This document shows positions 1-7,944 of a stretch of 18,246 nucleotides of DNA, in pieces; position 1 is the first letter of the stretch; every line of letters starts with the position of its first letter. A program made the position numbers and the translations under genes. The DNA comes from Bacteroidota bacterium. GTDB lineage: Bacteria; Bacteroidota; Bacteroidia; Bacteroidales; VadinHA17. Location of the stretch: positions 1-18,246 of the forward strand of contig JADKBL010000029.1 in assembly GCA_016718875.1 (NCBI GenBank). Reading direction: 5' to 3'. A model generated the notes under the pieces. That model had not been told where the DNA came from. It did not search any database and saw only the letters and a program-made list of their open reading frames with translations.

Positions 1-502
1 GAGAGGACGGAGTATATGTATTTTCGCCTATTCCACCTGTATAAACTAAAATTGTTTTTAAAGCATCACTATACCACTTAAGCTGACCTGTAACAAGGCT
101 GGTCACTGTTAATGTCTGGCTGGCAGATCCACATATGGTAACATTGGATATTGTTGGTGCCAGAGGACCATCAACTAACCTTAATCGTGAAAACTCTGTT
201 ACAGGTGGGTCTGATGAGAAATAATCTCCTAACCATAAATTACAAGGTCCCCAGTTACGCAGAGTCACCTCGAAAACATTATTAGCTAAATCAGTGCCAA
301 TATTTCCTGTATGAGATATTGGGTAAGTCTGGGCCAGAGGTGTGATTAGCAATTTGGAAACTGGATTCCATGTATACTGAACAACCGGGCCTTCAAAAAA
401 GCCACTTGGTGTGGAATAGGATGTAACAAAAGATCCATCAGTTGGATTAACTGTCCAGGAGTTTGGCATTGCATTACCTAAAGCATCAGTTAATTGCACC
501 AT
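1..502 (-). CDS. T9SS-type surface protein fragment with Ig-like domain (runs off the left edge)
   Basis: The minus-strand frame is open from about 502 to the left edge, so the C-terminus is outside the window. The translation is rich in Thr, Ser, Pro and Gly. It contains a Cys-start Ig-like (Ig_7/PKD-like) unit: ICGSASQTLTVTSL, then a LKWYSD core strand and an ENTYTP edge. Such units are common in large Bacteroidota surface proteins exported by the type IX system, but no sorting domain is visible here. It is not an independent gene: the same frame upstream carries a TGA at 506-508, and the neighbouring sequence 503-1620 encodes related domains in shifting frames. The ATG at 500-502 is probably an internal Met exposed by the lesion. 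Domain type is fairly sure; gene boundaries and whether the gene is functional are not. Confidence 0.55.
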   Translation of the reverse strand, partial: MVQLTDALGNAMPNSWTVNPTDGSFVTSYSTPSGFFEGPVVQYTWNPVSKLLITPLAQTYPISHTGNIGTDLANNVFEVTLRNWGPCNLWLGDYFSSDPPVTEFSRLRLVDGPLAPTISNVTICGSASQTLTVTSLVTGQLKWYSDALKTILVYTGGIGENTYTPSS

Positions 503-1620
503 AGTTCAAAAACATCTATGAAAACATTTTGGGATCCCTCCGCTCACCCAGGTTCCGTAAACATACTGTACATACCTGTTTTCAATGTTTGGGAGGTTTG
601 GTTCGACTCCCAGCTGGCAATCAAAAACAGTGGCATCTGAAAAAATAAAAGAGATTATATCACTTCCTAAGCAGAAAAGAGTGGAAGGGTCATCTACTAT
701 CGGATTCAGAGCAAGGGCGCCTGTGCCGGTTGCTGGTGTTCCATCATCTTTCTTATAATTTGGAATAGTTAGTATCACTTCATTTTGAGTAACCATTAAC
801 AGAGGTTGATTACCTATATTAAGCAGGTATGGAAACATCTGGATTTCCCAGGTACAATTTGCAGTGTTATCAGGATATAAGGAGTATAATTCTGTTGTTT
901 GATATATTCCAGAACCGAAAGTTTGTTCCGTAAAACATTCGAGTTTTATAAGTATCCAACGGATACTGCCACCTGATATAAATCCTTGGTGTCAGGATAG
1001 TTAATACTATTACGATATCGGGAGTAATTGTTATGTTAGTATTCGACCTCCACATTTTCTACCGGAGCACAAATATCAGAGGGAGGAATTTCACCACTTA
1101 GACCATTTGTGAAGTCTGCTGCAACAGCAATATAGTTATTTACAGCACTTACATTCACAAAATCAGGCTCATCAGTATCCATCATTAGAAAATTACCAAC
1201 TGCAGCATTATATGAAACATTTACAGTTGTCCTTTCCGCAAAAGTAATCGGGGCACTAAGAGTTATAATTACATTGGTCCAGAGGCATCAATTTGATAAA
1301 TACTCGATGAGTTCCGGAAACAGACCAGCCTAACTGGCCCATATTTGAACCAGGGTGTAACAGGCTTTGTAAAGTGTAAGACCAATGTTTTCTGTTCTAA
1401 ATCGGTAATTGTAATGGGATATGCATTGGTTGGAGCATCCACAGGGATGAGAAAAGGATTGTGAGAACAAACCGGATATTGCCGAGATTGAAACCGGTAT
1501 TAAGCATAATATTTTTCGAGCAAAGCCGGATAAATAAAACCCTGTTTTAGATACCTGACCGGAGTTTCTGAATGGTGCCAGATGAGTTCGCATGACAAAT
1601 TGAAATATTTAGGTTCTGTC
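503..1620 (-). pseudogene. Frame-disrupted upstream part of the Ig/SwmB-like surface protein
   Basis: No single frame spans this stretch, but good protein sequence can be followed by switching frames on the minus strand. From about 1440 to 1280 it reads a block with PVDAPTNAYPITITDLEQ followed by LVLHFTKPVTP. From about 1275 to 1045 it reads VIITLSAPITFAERTTVNVSY and later SAVNNYIAVAADF, the pattern of SwmB-like adhesin repeats (conserved VTVSY and VTNN strands). From about 955 to 540 it reads EQTFGSGIYQTTELYS and onward to YVQYVYGTWVSGG. Frame changes or stops fall near 1450, 1275, 1030, 958 and 540. Between 1620 and 1837 I find no signal peptide or convincing start, so the 5' end may be lost or hidden by more lesions. 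Either a decayed adhesin gene or poor sequence near a contig end would look like this. It continues into the Ig-like fragment at 1-502. Confidence 0.55.
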
Positions 1621-1837
1621 AAACAAAAAATGCCGGGTTATTTTCTTCTAAAACTGGACAATCATTTTAAGGGAAACATTTTAGAAAGTAATCATTAAAA
1701 TCAGTGTTAACTAATTTCATTGTTAAACAGGCATCTTAGTAAAGTTAAACAGAATTCTGATTCGAAGCAAAAAAAAATGCAATCAGCTAATCAGTTGATG
1801 TTGAATAAGATATTGAAGTAAGCTCTGAAAAAGAGGG
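1621..1837. other. Intergenic, AT-rich, no gene seen
   Basis: This stretch separates the stop of the DUF5009 gene from the broken surface protein. On the minus strand a run of nine T lies at 1770-1778 with only a weak stem before it, so it may end transcription of the upstream operon, but a proper terminator hairpin is not convincing. No coding frame with family resemblance was found. Confidence 0.4.
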
Positions 1838-3022
1838 TCAAAGCTTAAGCCTGAAATTTATTTTTTCGAGCAGCATCGGTAATCCCACACCCATTATAAC
1901 TGCCCATACAACAGAGCCCATGATGGCCAGCATCTGATTATCAGGCTGTTTGTAGAAAAGAAGCGGCAGACTGAATTGCCATATAATATAATAGAACATG
2001 TCAGGTACTAAATAAACCGTTAGTGAATTAGCTCCGGCTGGTCTTAAAAAGCTTCCCCATGTTGTATTCTTTTTGAAATCTATTATCCAGAACAGTAAAG
2101 CAAACATCACCATGCATATCCCGTTGCAGATCAGTGCCCAGGTAGGTGTTGACTGGATCTTTGATATAATGAACCAGGGACGAAGAATAAATCCTGCTGC
2201 TATGCTTATTAATCCGATGGCAGCAATTATAAGCATGGTCTTTCCTGCATTCTCCTTTGCATGGTTCTTCAGAATTATTGTAATAAACATACCTGAAAGG
2301 ACAATAAAGGGTGCATTCCCGTTAATAATTGTTCCTAAAACCGGTCTCACAGGACTAAGAAAATCCAGCATATGAAGTTTTGAGAGCATGTTCACAATAA
2401 GAAACAAAATCACAAAAAGTGATGTTTTTGAAATATTGTCACGGAACCACATATAAACCAGGGCAGCAACAAAATAGCCCCATCCTATTGATCCGAGTAT
2501 ACCCCATGAATTGAATCTGAATCCATTTGTTTCTCCAGCCCTGAATATGTAAACCATAGGTGCAATCATCAAAACACCCAGAATCTGAAGTCCTCTGACC
2601 AGAAGTTTATTTTTATCTGTAATTGTATAATTATTCCAGATCAAGAATACTCCTGTATACATTATCATTGACCACAGGCTTTTGCTGATTCCCGTGAATT
2701 CAGCATTTACACTTCTTGAATTTGACATCAGTACTCCGATAATCAGCAGGCTTACAGTCCTTATCAGAATATGTTTAAATACAGAGAAGTTGTTATCTCC
2801 TTTTGAAATTCTGCCGCCCACCGAGTAAGGTATTGACATTCCGACCATGAACATAAATCCCGGGAATACCCAGTCGGCCAGACCCATCCCGTCAAAGTCT
2901 CCTTTCATATGCCCAAGCCACGAGGGTACACCGGGCATAAAAAGATCATTAACGAATAGCATGAGGACAAGGTTGAAACCCCTCATGATGTCAATTGAAA
3001 GAATACGGTTGCTGCTTCCCAT
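1838..3022 (-). CDS. DUF5009 / HGSNAT-like membrane acyltransferase
   Basis: A 394-residue, very hydrophobic protein with about ten membrane segments. The N-terminus carries the family signature: RILSIDIMRGFNLVLM in the first helix, then HMKGDFDGMGLADW followed by VFPGFMFMVGMSIP. This matches the HGSNAT/NagX group (COG4299, DUF5009), relatives of heparan-alpha-glucosaminide N-acetyltransferase that pass acyl groups from a cytoplasmic donor to sugars across the membrane. The substrate here is unknown. The His at about residue 37 and the ADWVFP motif agree with the family. It lies 69 bp downstream of the LolA-like gene on the same strand and could be read from the RND promoter or from a weak local one (TAGTTTTT in the gap). 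Length is normal and no lesions were seen. The family call is secure; the reaction is inferred. Confidence 0.85.
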   Translation of the reverse strand: MGSSNRILSIDIMRGFNLVLMLFVNDLFMPGVPSWLGHMKGDFDGMGLADWVFPGFMFMVGMSIPYSVGGRISKGDNNFSVFKHILIRTVSLLIIGVLMSNSRSVNAEFTGISKSLWSMIMYTGVFLIWNNYTITDKNKLLVRGLQILGVLMIAPMVYIFRAGETNGFRFNSWGILGSIGWGYFVAALVYMWFRDNISKTSLFVILFLIVNMLSKLHMLDFLSPVRPVLGTIINGNAPFIVLSGMFITIILKNHAKENAGKTMLIIAAIGLISIAAGFILRPWFIISKIQSTPTWALICNGICMVMFALLFWIIDFKKNTTWGSFLRPAGANSLTVYLVPDMFYYIIWQFSLPLLFYKQPDNQMLAIMGSVVWAVIMGVGLPMLLEKINFRLKL

Positions 3023-3091
3023 CTGTTCAGATTTTAATTGAGATGGTAAGTTATAAAAAAACTATTTTAGAAATGCGAAGAGGCTTAGAAG

Positions 3092-3850
3092 TTAGTTTGC
3101 TTTCTTTTTTTCGGCAGGTTTCAGGTTCTCCACTTTAAAGATATCATCAGAGAGTCCCTGATCAAACTTAGCATCTGTTATTATGATTTTGGTGCTGTGG
3201 TTTTTCTCAAGGTCTTTCATTATTACTTCAGTTGCATTCCAGTATTTGCCAACCTTTTCATACTTATAGACTGCTTCCTTGAATTTTTTCCCTTTCAAAT
3301 CGTAAATGTCCATGCTTTCGGCATATCCATGTTCCTTATTGATCTTTGTAATGATTTTCGAATAATTTGATTTACCCGATTTCGGAACGAGGTTCAGGAA
3401 GTAATATTCTCCTGTCGATTCAAGAAGTTCAGGAGTGAACCTGTCCGCATAAGGTGTAGTTGCCATATCCTCATAGGAAAAATCGGTATTATTGAATGAT
3501 GTATCCTTTGTAAGCATTGAGATTCTTTTTGGTTTACCAAGGGCAGGTAAAAAAAGCCACATCACATTATCAGGAAGTGTAAGAGTTGCAATTCCTGCCT
3601 GTGAGTCGGGCTTTGTATAGCGATAAAGTTTATTGTGAGGTCCTTTCTGCAGCATCTGTGCCTCGCGCACTTTCTCCTTCCCTGTTTTATCGATAAGGAT
3701 GATCTTAACATTCCCCGTTTTATCCTTTGGAGCAATTATTATGTAGTCCATCTTTTCGAGGATAGCTGCTGCATCCTGTGCCTCTGCATTCATTAATACT
3801 GATGCCAGACAGGCAATCAGTGTGCAGCTTATGATAAAAATTCTTCTCAT
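3092..3850 (-). CDS. LolA-like outer membrane lipoprotein-sorting protein
   Basis: A 252-residue protein with a Sec signal peptide (basic start MRRIF, hydrophobic core to about residue 22, cleavage after AEA near residue 24). The body resembles the LolA/LolB-like beta-barrel fold of PF17131: MLQKGPHNKLYRY, WLFLPALGKPKRI, and the FSYEDM motif near residue 129. These periplasmic proteins bind lipids or lipoproteins and are regularly encoded next to MMPL-type RND exporters, as here: its start lies only 16 bp after the stop of the RND gene. The likely role is to accept a lipid-like substrate delivered by the exporter and carry it to the outer membrane. It is a distant relative, not the housekeeping LolA. 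The C-terminus is a short lysine-rich tail (AEKKKAN). Intact. Confidence 0.85.
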   Translation of the reverse strand: MRRIFIISCTLIACLASVLMNAEAQDAAAILEKMDYIIIAPKDKTGNVKIILIDKTGKEKVREAQMLQKGPHNKLYRYTKPDSQAGIATLTLPDNVMWLFLPALGKPKRISMLTKDTSFNNTDFSYEDMATTPYADRFTPELLESTGEYYFLNLVPKSGKSNYSKIITKINKEHGYAESMDIYDLKGKKFKEAVYKYEKVGKYWNATEVIMKDLEKNHSTKIIITDAKFDQGLSDDIFKVENLKPAEKKKAN

Positions 3851-3866
3851 TATATTTTAGTCTTAT

Positions 3867-6152
3867 CTAAGGAACTATTTCAGCGGAGTTTTGTTCGCCG
3901 GAAATTATTGATTTGTTGTTTCTGCGGTGTGCAAGTATAAGTATAACAGGCAGTAAAGTAAGTGCACTAAGTCCTGATCCTACCATACTTAGAGAGATGA
4001 GCATTCCGAAATATTGCAGAGGAACCATTTCGGAGAACAGCAGAACGAGGAATCCGGCAGAAACTGAAAGTACATTTATAAGTATTGCTTTTCCACTGAT
4101 TGATATAGTTTCATCAAGAGCCTCCGAGAGCGAGGCCCCTTCCTTCAGGTGACTGTTGAAATGTGAAATGACATGTATAGAATAATCAATTCCTGTCCCC
4201 ATTGCAATGCTTGCTACAAGTACAGTTGCAATATTAAGAGGTATCCCTGCAAATCCCATGACTCCGAAAAGTATCAAAATTGTTGATATTATTGGTATCG
4301 CAGCAAATAAGCCGGCAAAAAAGGACCGTAAGATCAAGCTTACAATCAGAATTACAAAAATAACCGCGATGATAAGGCTCCCGGTCTGTCCTATAATCAG
4401 GCTTCTGTCCATGGAAACTTCTATGAAAGGCATGCCTGTTATTTCTATTGTACATTCAGGAGTTGAATTTTTTTCAATGAAAGCATTCATATAATTTTCG
4501 AACTCAATCCTCTCTTTATTTTCAGGTGATAGAAACATTGAAATGATTATAGCTTCATCGAGTTCTTCAGAAACAAGACTTTTCATCGATTCATTTCCTT
4601 CCAGCAGAAACCACAACTGTCCAACCATATCTTTGTCATCAGGAATATTCCTTCCCTGTCCGAGTGCCCCGTTTATATCTGCTATCAGGCCGGCAACCGA
4701 CTGGGTTTTTTCAACCCCCGGATTCTTTTTCATATACTCTTCGGTTTTAAGCATCTTATTCAGAATTTCAGGACTCTGAATATCACCTTTGAAGAGTACA
4801 AATACAGGTTTCGATCCGCCGAATTTGGCTGACATAATCTCCTCGGCAATCCTTGTGGGATTATCCTTTCTGAAGTAATTCCTGATGTCTACATTTCTCT
4901 TTATAAGAAACATGCCACCTATACTTATTATCGTAAAGGCAATCCATAACCAAAGGATCCTTTTGGGATGATTGAACAGAAGTTTATGAAGTGGAACATG
5001 AAAATACTTCGAGAAGTATGTAGTTGCGGATTCTTTTTTATCAGGAATGTTTTTATTGTTCTTCCATGAAAGGGCGGAAATAAGAGCAGGGACGAAAAAG
5101 ATTGAAAGCAGAAGGGCAAAGAAGGTTCCCAGTCCTGTATAGATTCCGAAATCCCGGATCATTAAAAGATAAGAGCCGAAGATGAACGAGAATAGCCCTC
5201 CCATGGTTGTCAGGGCGGCAAGAATTACCGGTATAGTGACATATGAAAGTGCAATCACTATAGTCTTATTCAGATCGCCGCTTATCTGATCAATCCGGTT
5301 AATTACATGTATTGCATATGCAGTGCTGATTGCGAGGAGTACAATTGGGATATTGTTTGAAACCATTGTCATTTCTGAGCCGGTCAGAGACATTATGCCG
5401 ATAACCCAGACAATAGATAACACGGCTGTGAGAAGAGGCAGTATAACACCACGAAGTGAGCGGAATCCTATGTAAAGAACAAGGGTTATCAGAATAAATG
5501 CGATTGGCAGAAGTCTTGTCAGGTCGGATGCAATAAGTTGGGAGATTGCCGTAATAAGCATTGGCGATCCGGCGAAGTAAACTTTTTCAGGTATATTCAG
5601 AGCTTTAATTTTATCCTGAACCATCCTGGCTGCAGTCTGCATATTTACATCATCAGCAATGGAAAAAAGAATTATTGCAGTTGTAGCATCAGCTGACACA
5701 ATTGTCCCTTTGTAATTAGCATTTGATAAAACATGCTCTTTAAGCAGAGCCATTTCTTCCTCTGATTCAGGAATATTTTCTTCATCAACAAGTTTTTTGA
5801 TTTCGATACCATCCTCTTCAGCCCTGATATCCACAGCATTGGTAATGCTAAGCACTGAAGATATGTTTTCAGTTTCTGTAAGAGTATCGGTTATCTGCCT
5901 TATATGCCCAAGAACCTCTGATGTGAAGATGTTATCAGTTTCAATGATAATCATCCCTGTTTTATTTCCGCCGAATTTAGTTCCGATCTTTCTTATCAGA
6001 ACAGCATCTTTGTCACTTTCAGGAAGTGAGGAAATTACATCGGAGTTAATCTTTACATCAGGGATCTGCAGACCAAGGAAAACAGTAATGGCAATCACAA
6101 GGATTATGATCACCCATCTTAACTTTACAATATAGCTGAAGAATTTTTCCAT
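3867..6152 (-). CDS. RND/MMPL family exporter (HAE3 type)
   Basis: A 761-residue inner-membrane protein with the doubled RND layout: a membrane helix at residues 13-30, a periplasmic domain, five to six helices from about 213 to 370, a second single helix near 398-418, a second periplasmic domain, and a last helix cluster to about 745. The MMPL hallmarks are STAYAIHVINR in the first half and GTGIDYSIHVISHF in the second. The proton-relay Asp is present in the second repeat and is Ala in the first, as often seen in the HAE3 branch. Relatives export lipids, hopanoids or hydrophobic compounds using the proton gradient. Pairing with the LolA-like gene 16 bp downstream supports lipid transport to the outer membrane. 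The start is supported by a promoter with both boxes and a leader of about 25 nt. No TetR-type regulator is adjacent. Full length, no lesions. Confidence 0.92.
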   Translation of the reverse strand: MEKFFSYIVKLRWVIIILVIAITVFLGLQIPDVKINSDVISSLPESDKDAVLIRKIGTKFGGNKTGMIIIETDNIFTSEVLGHIRQITDTLTETENISSVLSITNAVDIRAEEDGIEIKKLVDEENIPESEEEMALLKEHVLSNANYKGTIVSADATTAIILFSIADDVNMQTAARMVQDKIKALNIPEKVYFAGSPMLITAISQLIASDLTRLLPIAFILITLVLYIGFRSLRGVILPLLTAVLSIVWVIGIMSLTGSEMTMVSNNIPIVLLAISTAYAIHVINRIDQISGDLNKTIVIALSYVTIPVILAALTTMGGLFSFIFGSYLLMIRDFGIYTGLGTFFALLLSIFFVPALISALSWKNNKNIPDKKESATTYFSKYFHVPLHKLLFNHPKRILWLWIAFTIISIGGMFLIKRNVDIRNYFRKDNPTRIAEEIMSAKFGGSKPVFVLFKGDIQSPEILNKMLKTEEYMKKNPGVEKTQSVAGLIADINGALGQGRNIPDDKDMVGQLWFLLEGNESMKSLVSEELDEAIIISMFLSPENKERIEFENYMNAFIEKNSTPECTIEITGMPFIEVSMDRSLIIGQTGSLIIAVIFVILIVSLILRSFFAGLFAAIPIISTILILFGVMGFAGIPLNIATVLVASIAMGTGIDYSIHVISHFNSHLKEGASLSEALDETISISGKAILINVLSVSAGFLVLLFSEMVPLQYFGMLISLSMVGSGLSALTLLPVILILAHRRNNKSIISGEQNSAEIVP

Positions 6153-6181
6153 ATCTGCTGTGCCGGATTACTCAGAGTCTG

Positions 6182-6212
6182 CAAAAATATACCTTTTTAA
6201 CCAGCCTGCAAA
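6182..6212 (-). promoter_or_regulatory. Bacteroidota-type promoter of the RND operon
   Basis: Read on the minus strand, TTTG (6212-6209) is followed after exactly 19 bp by TATTTTTG (6189-6182), a full match to the TTTG / TAnnTTTG (-33/-7) consensus known from Bacteroides. The predicted start of transcription is near 6176, about 25 nt before the exporter ATG at 6152. This is the best promoter match in the window. Confidence 0.7.
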
Positions 6213-6288
6213 GAACCCGATCTCCGGTCCGTAATGTTAAATCTTCTTAAACAGATAATTATCAGCGTATATTACCGGAAAACAGTTT

Positions 6289-6296
6289 TAAATTTG
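6289..6296 (+). promoter_or_regulatory. -7 box for the GHL10 lipoprotein gene
   Basis: TAAATTTG matches the TAnnTTTG -7 consensus and would start transcription near 6301, about 25 nt before the ATG at 6326. No clear -33 TTTG is present at the usual distance. It lies back to back with the RND promoter in a 173-bp divergent intergenic region. Confidence 0.5.
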
Positions 6297-6325
6297 TTTA
6301 TATCCATTCAGTAAAAAACAAAGAC

Positions 6326-7903
6326 ATGAAAAAAATAAAATTCCTCATTCTTTTAGTTGCCATGTGTACGATTGTCTCCTGCTCCTCTGAGAAAGAAAAA
6401 GTGGATTACCCAATGTTCTGGACCTGGATGGATTACAGGCCGGGAATGAATTTCGACTCTGTTTGTGCTGTAATGAGTGAAACAGGTATTGACGGAGTGA
6501 TGCTGAATGCACCAACTCCTGACGATTACCGTGTTGCCATCCCAATTGCGAAAAAACATGGTATTGAGGTTTATGCCTGGCTGTGGACAATGAACCTTGA
6601 GCATGGACGTGATTCTATAGTAAAAGTACATCCTGAATGGCAGAGCGTTAACAGAAAAGGAGAGAGCCTGGCAAATACAAAAGCCTATGTTGACTACTAT
6701 AAATTCATGTGTCCGGCTCTTCCGGAAGTTCGCGAATTTATAAAAAAGAAGATCATAGCCTATTGCGAAGTGGATGGACTGAATGGTATAGCTATTGATT
6801 ATCACAGGTTTGTGGATGTTATTCTGCCTACTACATTATGGTCACGATATGGGATAGTGCAGGATAAGGAGTACCCGGAATTTGATTTCGGCTATCATCC
6901 TGAAATGATACGGCTTTTCAAAGAAAAATATGGCTATGATCCACGGGAGCAGGAAGATCCATCGGCCGATGAAAAATGGCTTCAGTTCCGTTGCGACCAG
7001 ATAACAGAAGTAGCCAATATGATCGCTGAGGTTGTCCATTCACACGGGAAGGTAATGGCAGCATCGCCGTTTCCTACACCAAAAATGGCAAAGAAAATGG
7101 TGCGTCAGGATTGGGGTAAATGGAATCTCGACATTGTTTTTCCGATGGTTTATCATAATTTCTATACCGGAGACATCAGCTTTATTTCAGACTGTTCCCT
7201 CGAAAGTATGCGTGATAAGAATCCAATAACAACATTGTATTGTGGTATGACAGCCACCAATGGTCCGCTGATGTTCAAATGCATGGATGAGGCACTGAAC
7301 AACGGGGCAAAGGGTGTTGCTATCTTCACAGTTGGATCATTGCGTTCGCCTGAAATACGTGGTAAATTCAAAGCTTATGCAGACAGTGCAAGAGCCTCGA
7401 GAACTGCCCTGAATGGGATGCCGGAAGTGCCGGTGACAAAGGTTGCCAATGCCAATCCTTTTGAAAACAAGGGAATTATGGATGCGATCAATTTCAGGAT
7501 TTTCGCATGTCTGAGTCTTGCTAATGTTTATGCCTTACCTGAGGTAAAAAAAGTTGAACCTGCAGTTGTTGAAAGGCTTGCCATGAGTTCAATGCAGGTG
7601 AACAGACCTGAAGATTATATAAGCAGGTTATCAGGTCCGATGAGAAGGAATCCTGAACTTGAACCTGTTGCAAAGGCCATTGCCGATCAATTTATTAAAG
7701 ATCAGGAAAGATTGAATCCTGAACCGGGTGAATATGAATTGATAAAAGAGTATGGTGCCACCAAATGCTATCAGGTTACTGAAAAGCAAAGCAAAGTAAA
7801 ATTTGAAGTCACCTTTTACTTCTATGGCGGAATCATTTCAGGATGGAGTGCAGAACCGGAGAAAGAGTCTTATTCGAATTACATGAAGGTAAAGAGGAAT
7901 TAG
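6326..7903 (+). CDS. Lipoprotein with family-10-like (GHL10) glycoside hydrolase domain
   Basis: A 525-residue protein with a lipoprotein signal peptide: basic start, hydrophobic core, lipobox IVSC with Cys19, followed by Ser-Ser-Glu-Lys. Residues 28-350 resemble a TIM barrel of the GHL10/YngK-like family (PF02638): an early strand GIDGVMLNAP, then EVYAWLWTMN, HPEWQSVN, the strand-4 motif DGLNGIAIDYHR with Asp158 as likely active-site acid, an AASPFP strand near 247, and DIVFPMVYHNFY near 269-280. Family members act on glycans, some on denuded peptidoglycan. Residues 360-525 form a C-terminal extension I cannot assign. It is transcribed away from the RND operon and converges with the DUF3754 gene. 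The lipid anchor places it on the inner or outer membrane facing the periplasm or the surface. The family is fairly secure; the substrate is unknown. Confidence 0.8.
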   Translation: MKKIKFLILLVAMCTIVSCSSEKEKVDYPMFWTWMDYRPGMNFDSVCAVMSETGIDGVMLNAPTPDDYRVAIPIAKKHGIEVYAWLWTMNLEHGRDSIVKVHPEWQSVNRKGESLANTKAYVDYYKFMCPALPEVREFIKKKIIAYCEVDGLNGIAIDYHRFVDVILPTTLWSRYGIVQDKEYPEFDFGYHPEMIRLFKEKYGYDPREQEDPSADEKWLQFRCDQITEVANMIAEVVHSHGKVMAASPFPTPKMAKKMVRQDWGKWNLDIVFPMVYHNFYTGDISFISDCSLESMRDKNPITTLYCGMTATNGPLMFKCMDEALNNGAKGVAIFTVGSLRSPEIRGKFKAYADSARASRTALNGMPEVPVTKVANANPFENKGIMDAINFRIFACLSLANVYALPEVKKVEPAVVERLAMSSMQVNRPEDYISRLSGPMRRNPELEPVAKAIADQFIKDQERLNPEPGEYELIKEYGATKCYQVTEKQSKVKFEVTFYFYGGIISGWSAEPEKESYSNYMKVKRN

Positions 7904-7927
7904 TAAAAAGAAATTCCGGAGGTGTCT

Positions 7928-7944
7928 ATCAGATTATTTCTGAT
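7928..7944. terminator. Small inverted repeat between convergent genes
   Basis: ATCAGA (7928-7933) and TCTGAT (7939-7944) form a perfect 6-bp stem with a 5-nt loop. It overlaps the stop codon of the DUF3754 gene and sits 25 bp after the GHL10 stop. There is no T-run directly after it on either strand, so a role as terminator is only suggested by position. Confidence 0.25.

Noticed and set aside
4207..4494. Plus-strand and other-frame open frames inside the RND gene and other long genes
   Set aside because: They are shadows of strongly supported coding frames and show no family resemblance.
6345..6805. Minus-strand open frames opposite the GHL10 gene
   Set aside because: They lie antisense to a well-supported lipoprotein gene, with low-complexity, unrecognisable translations.
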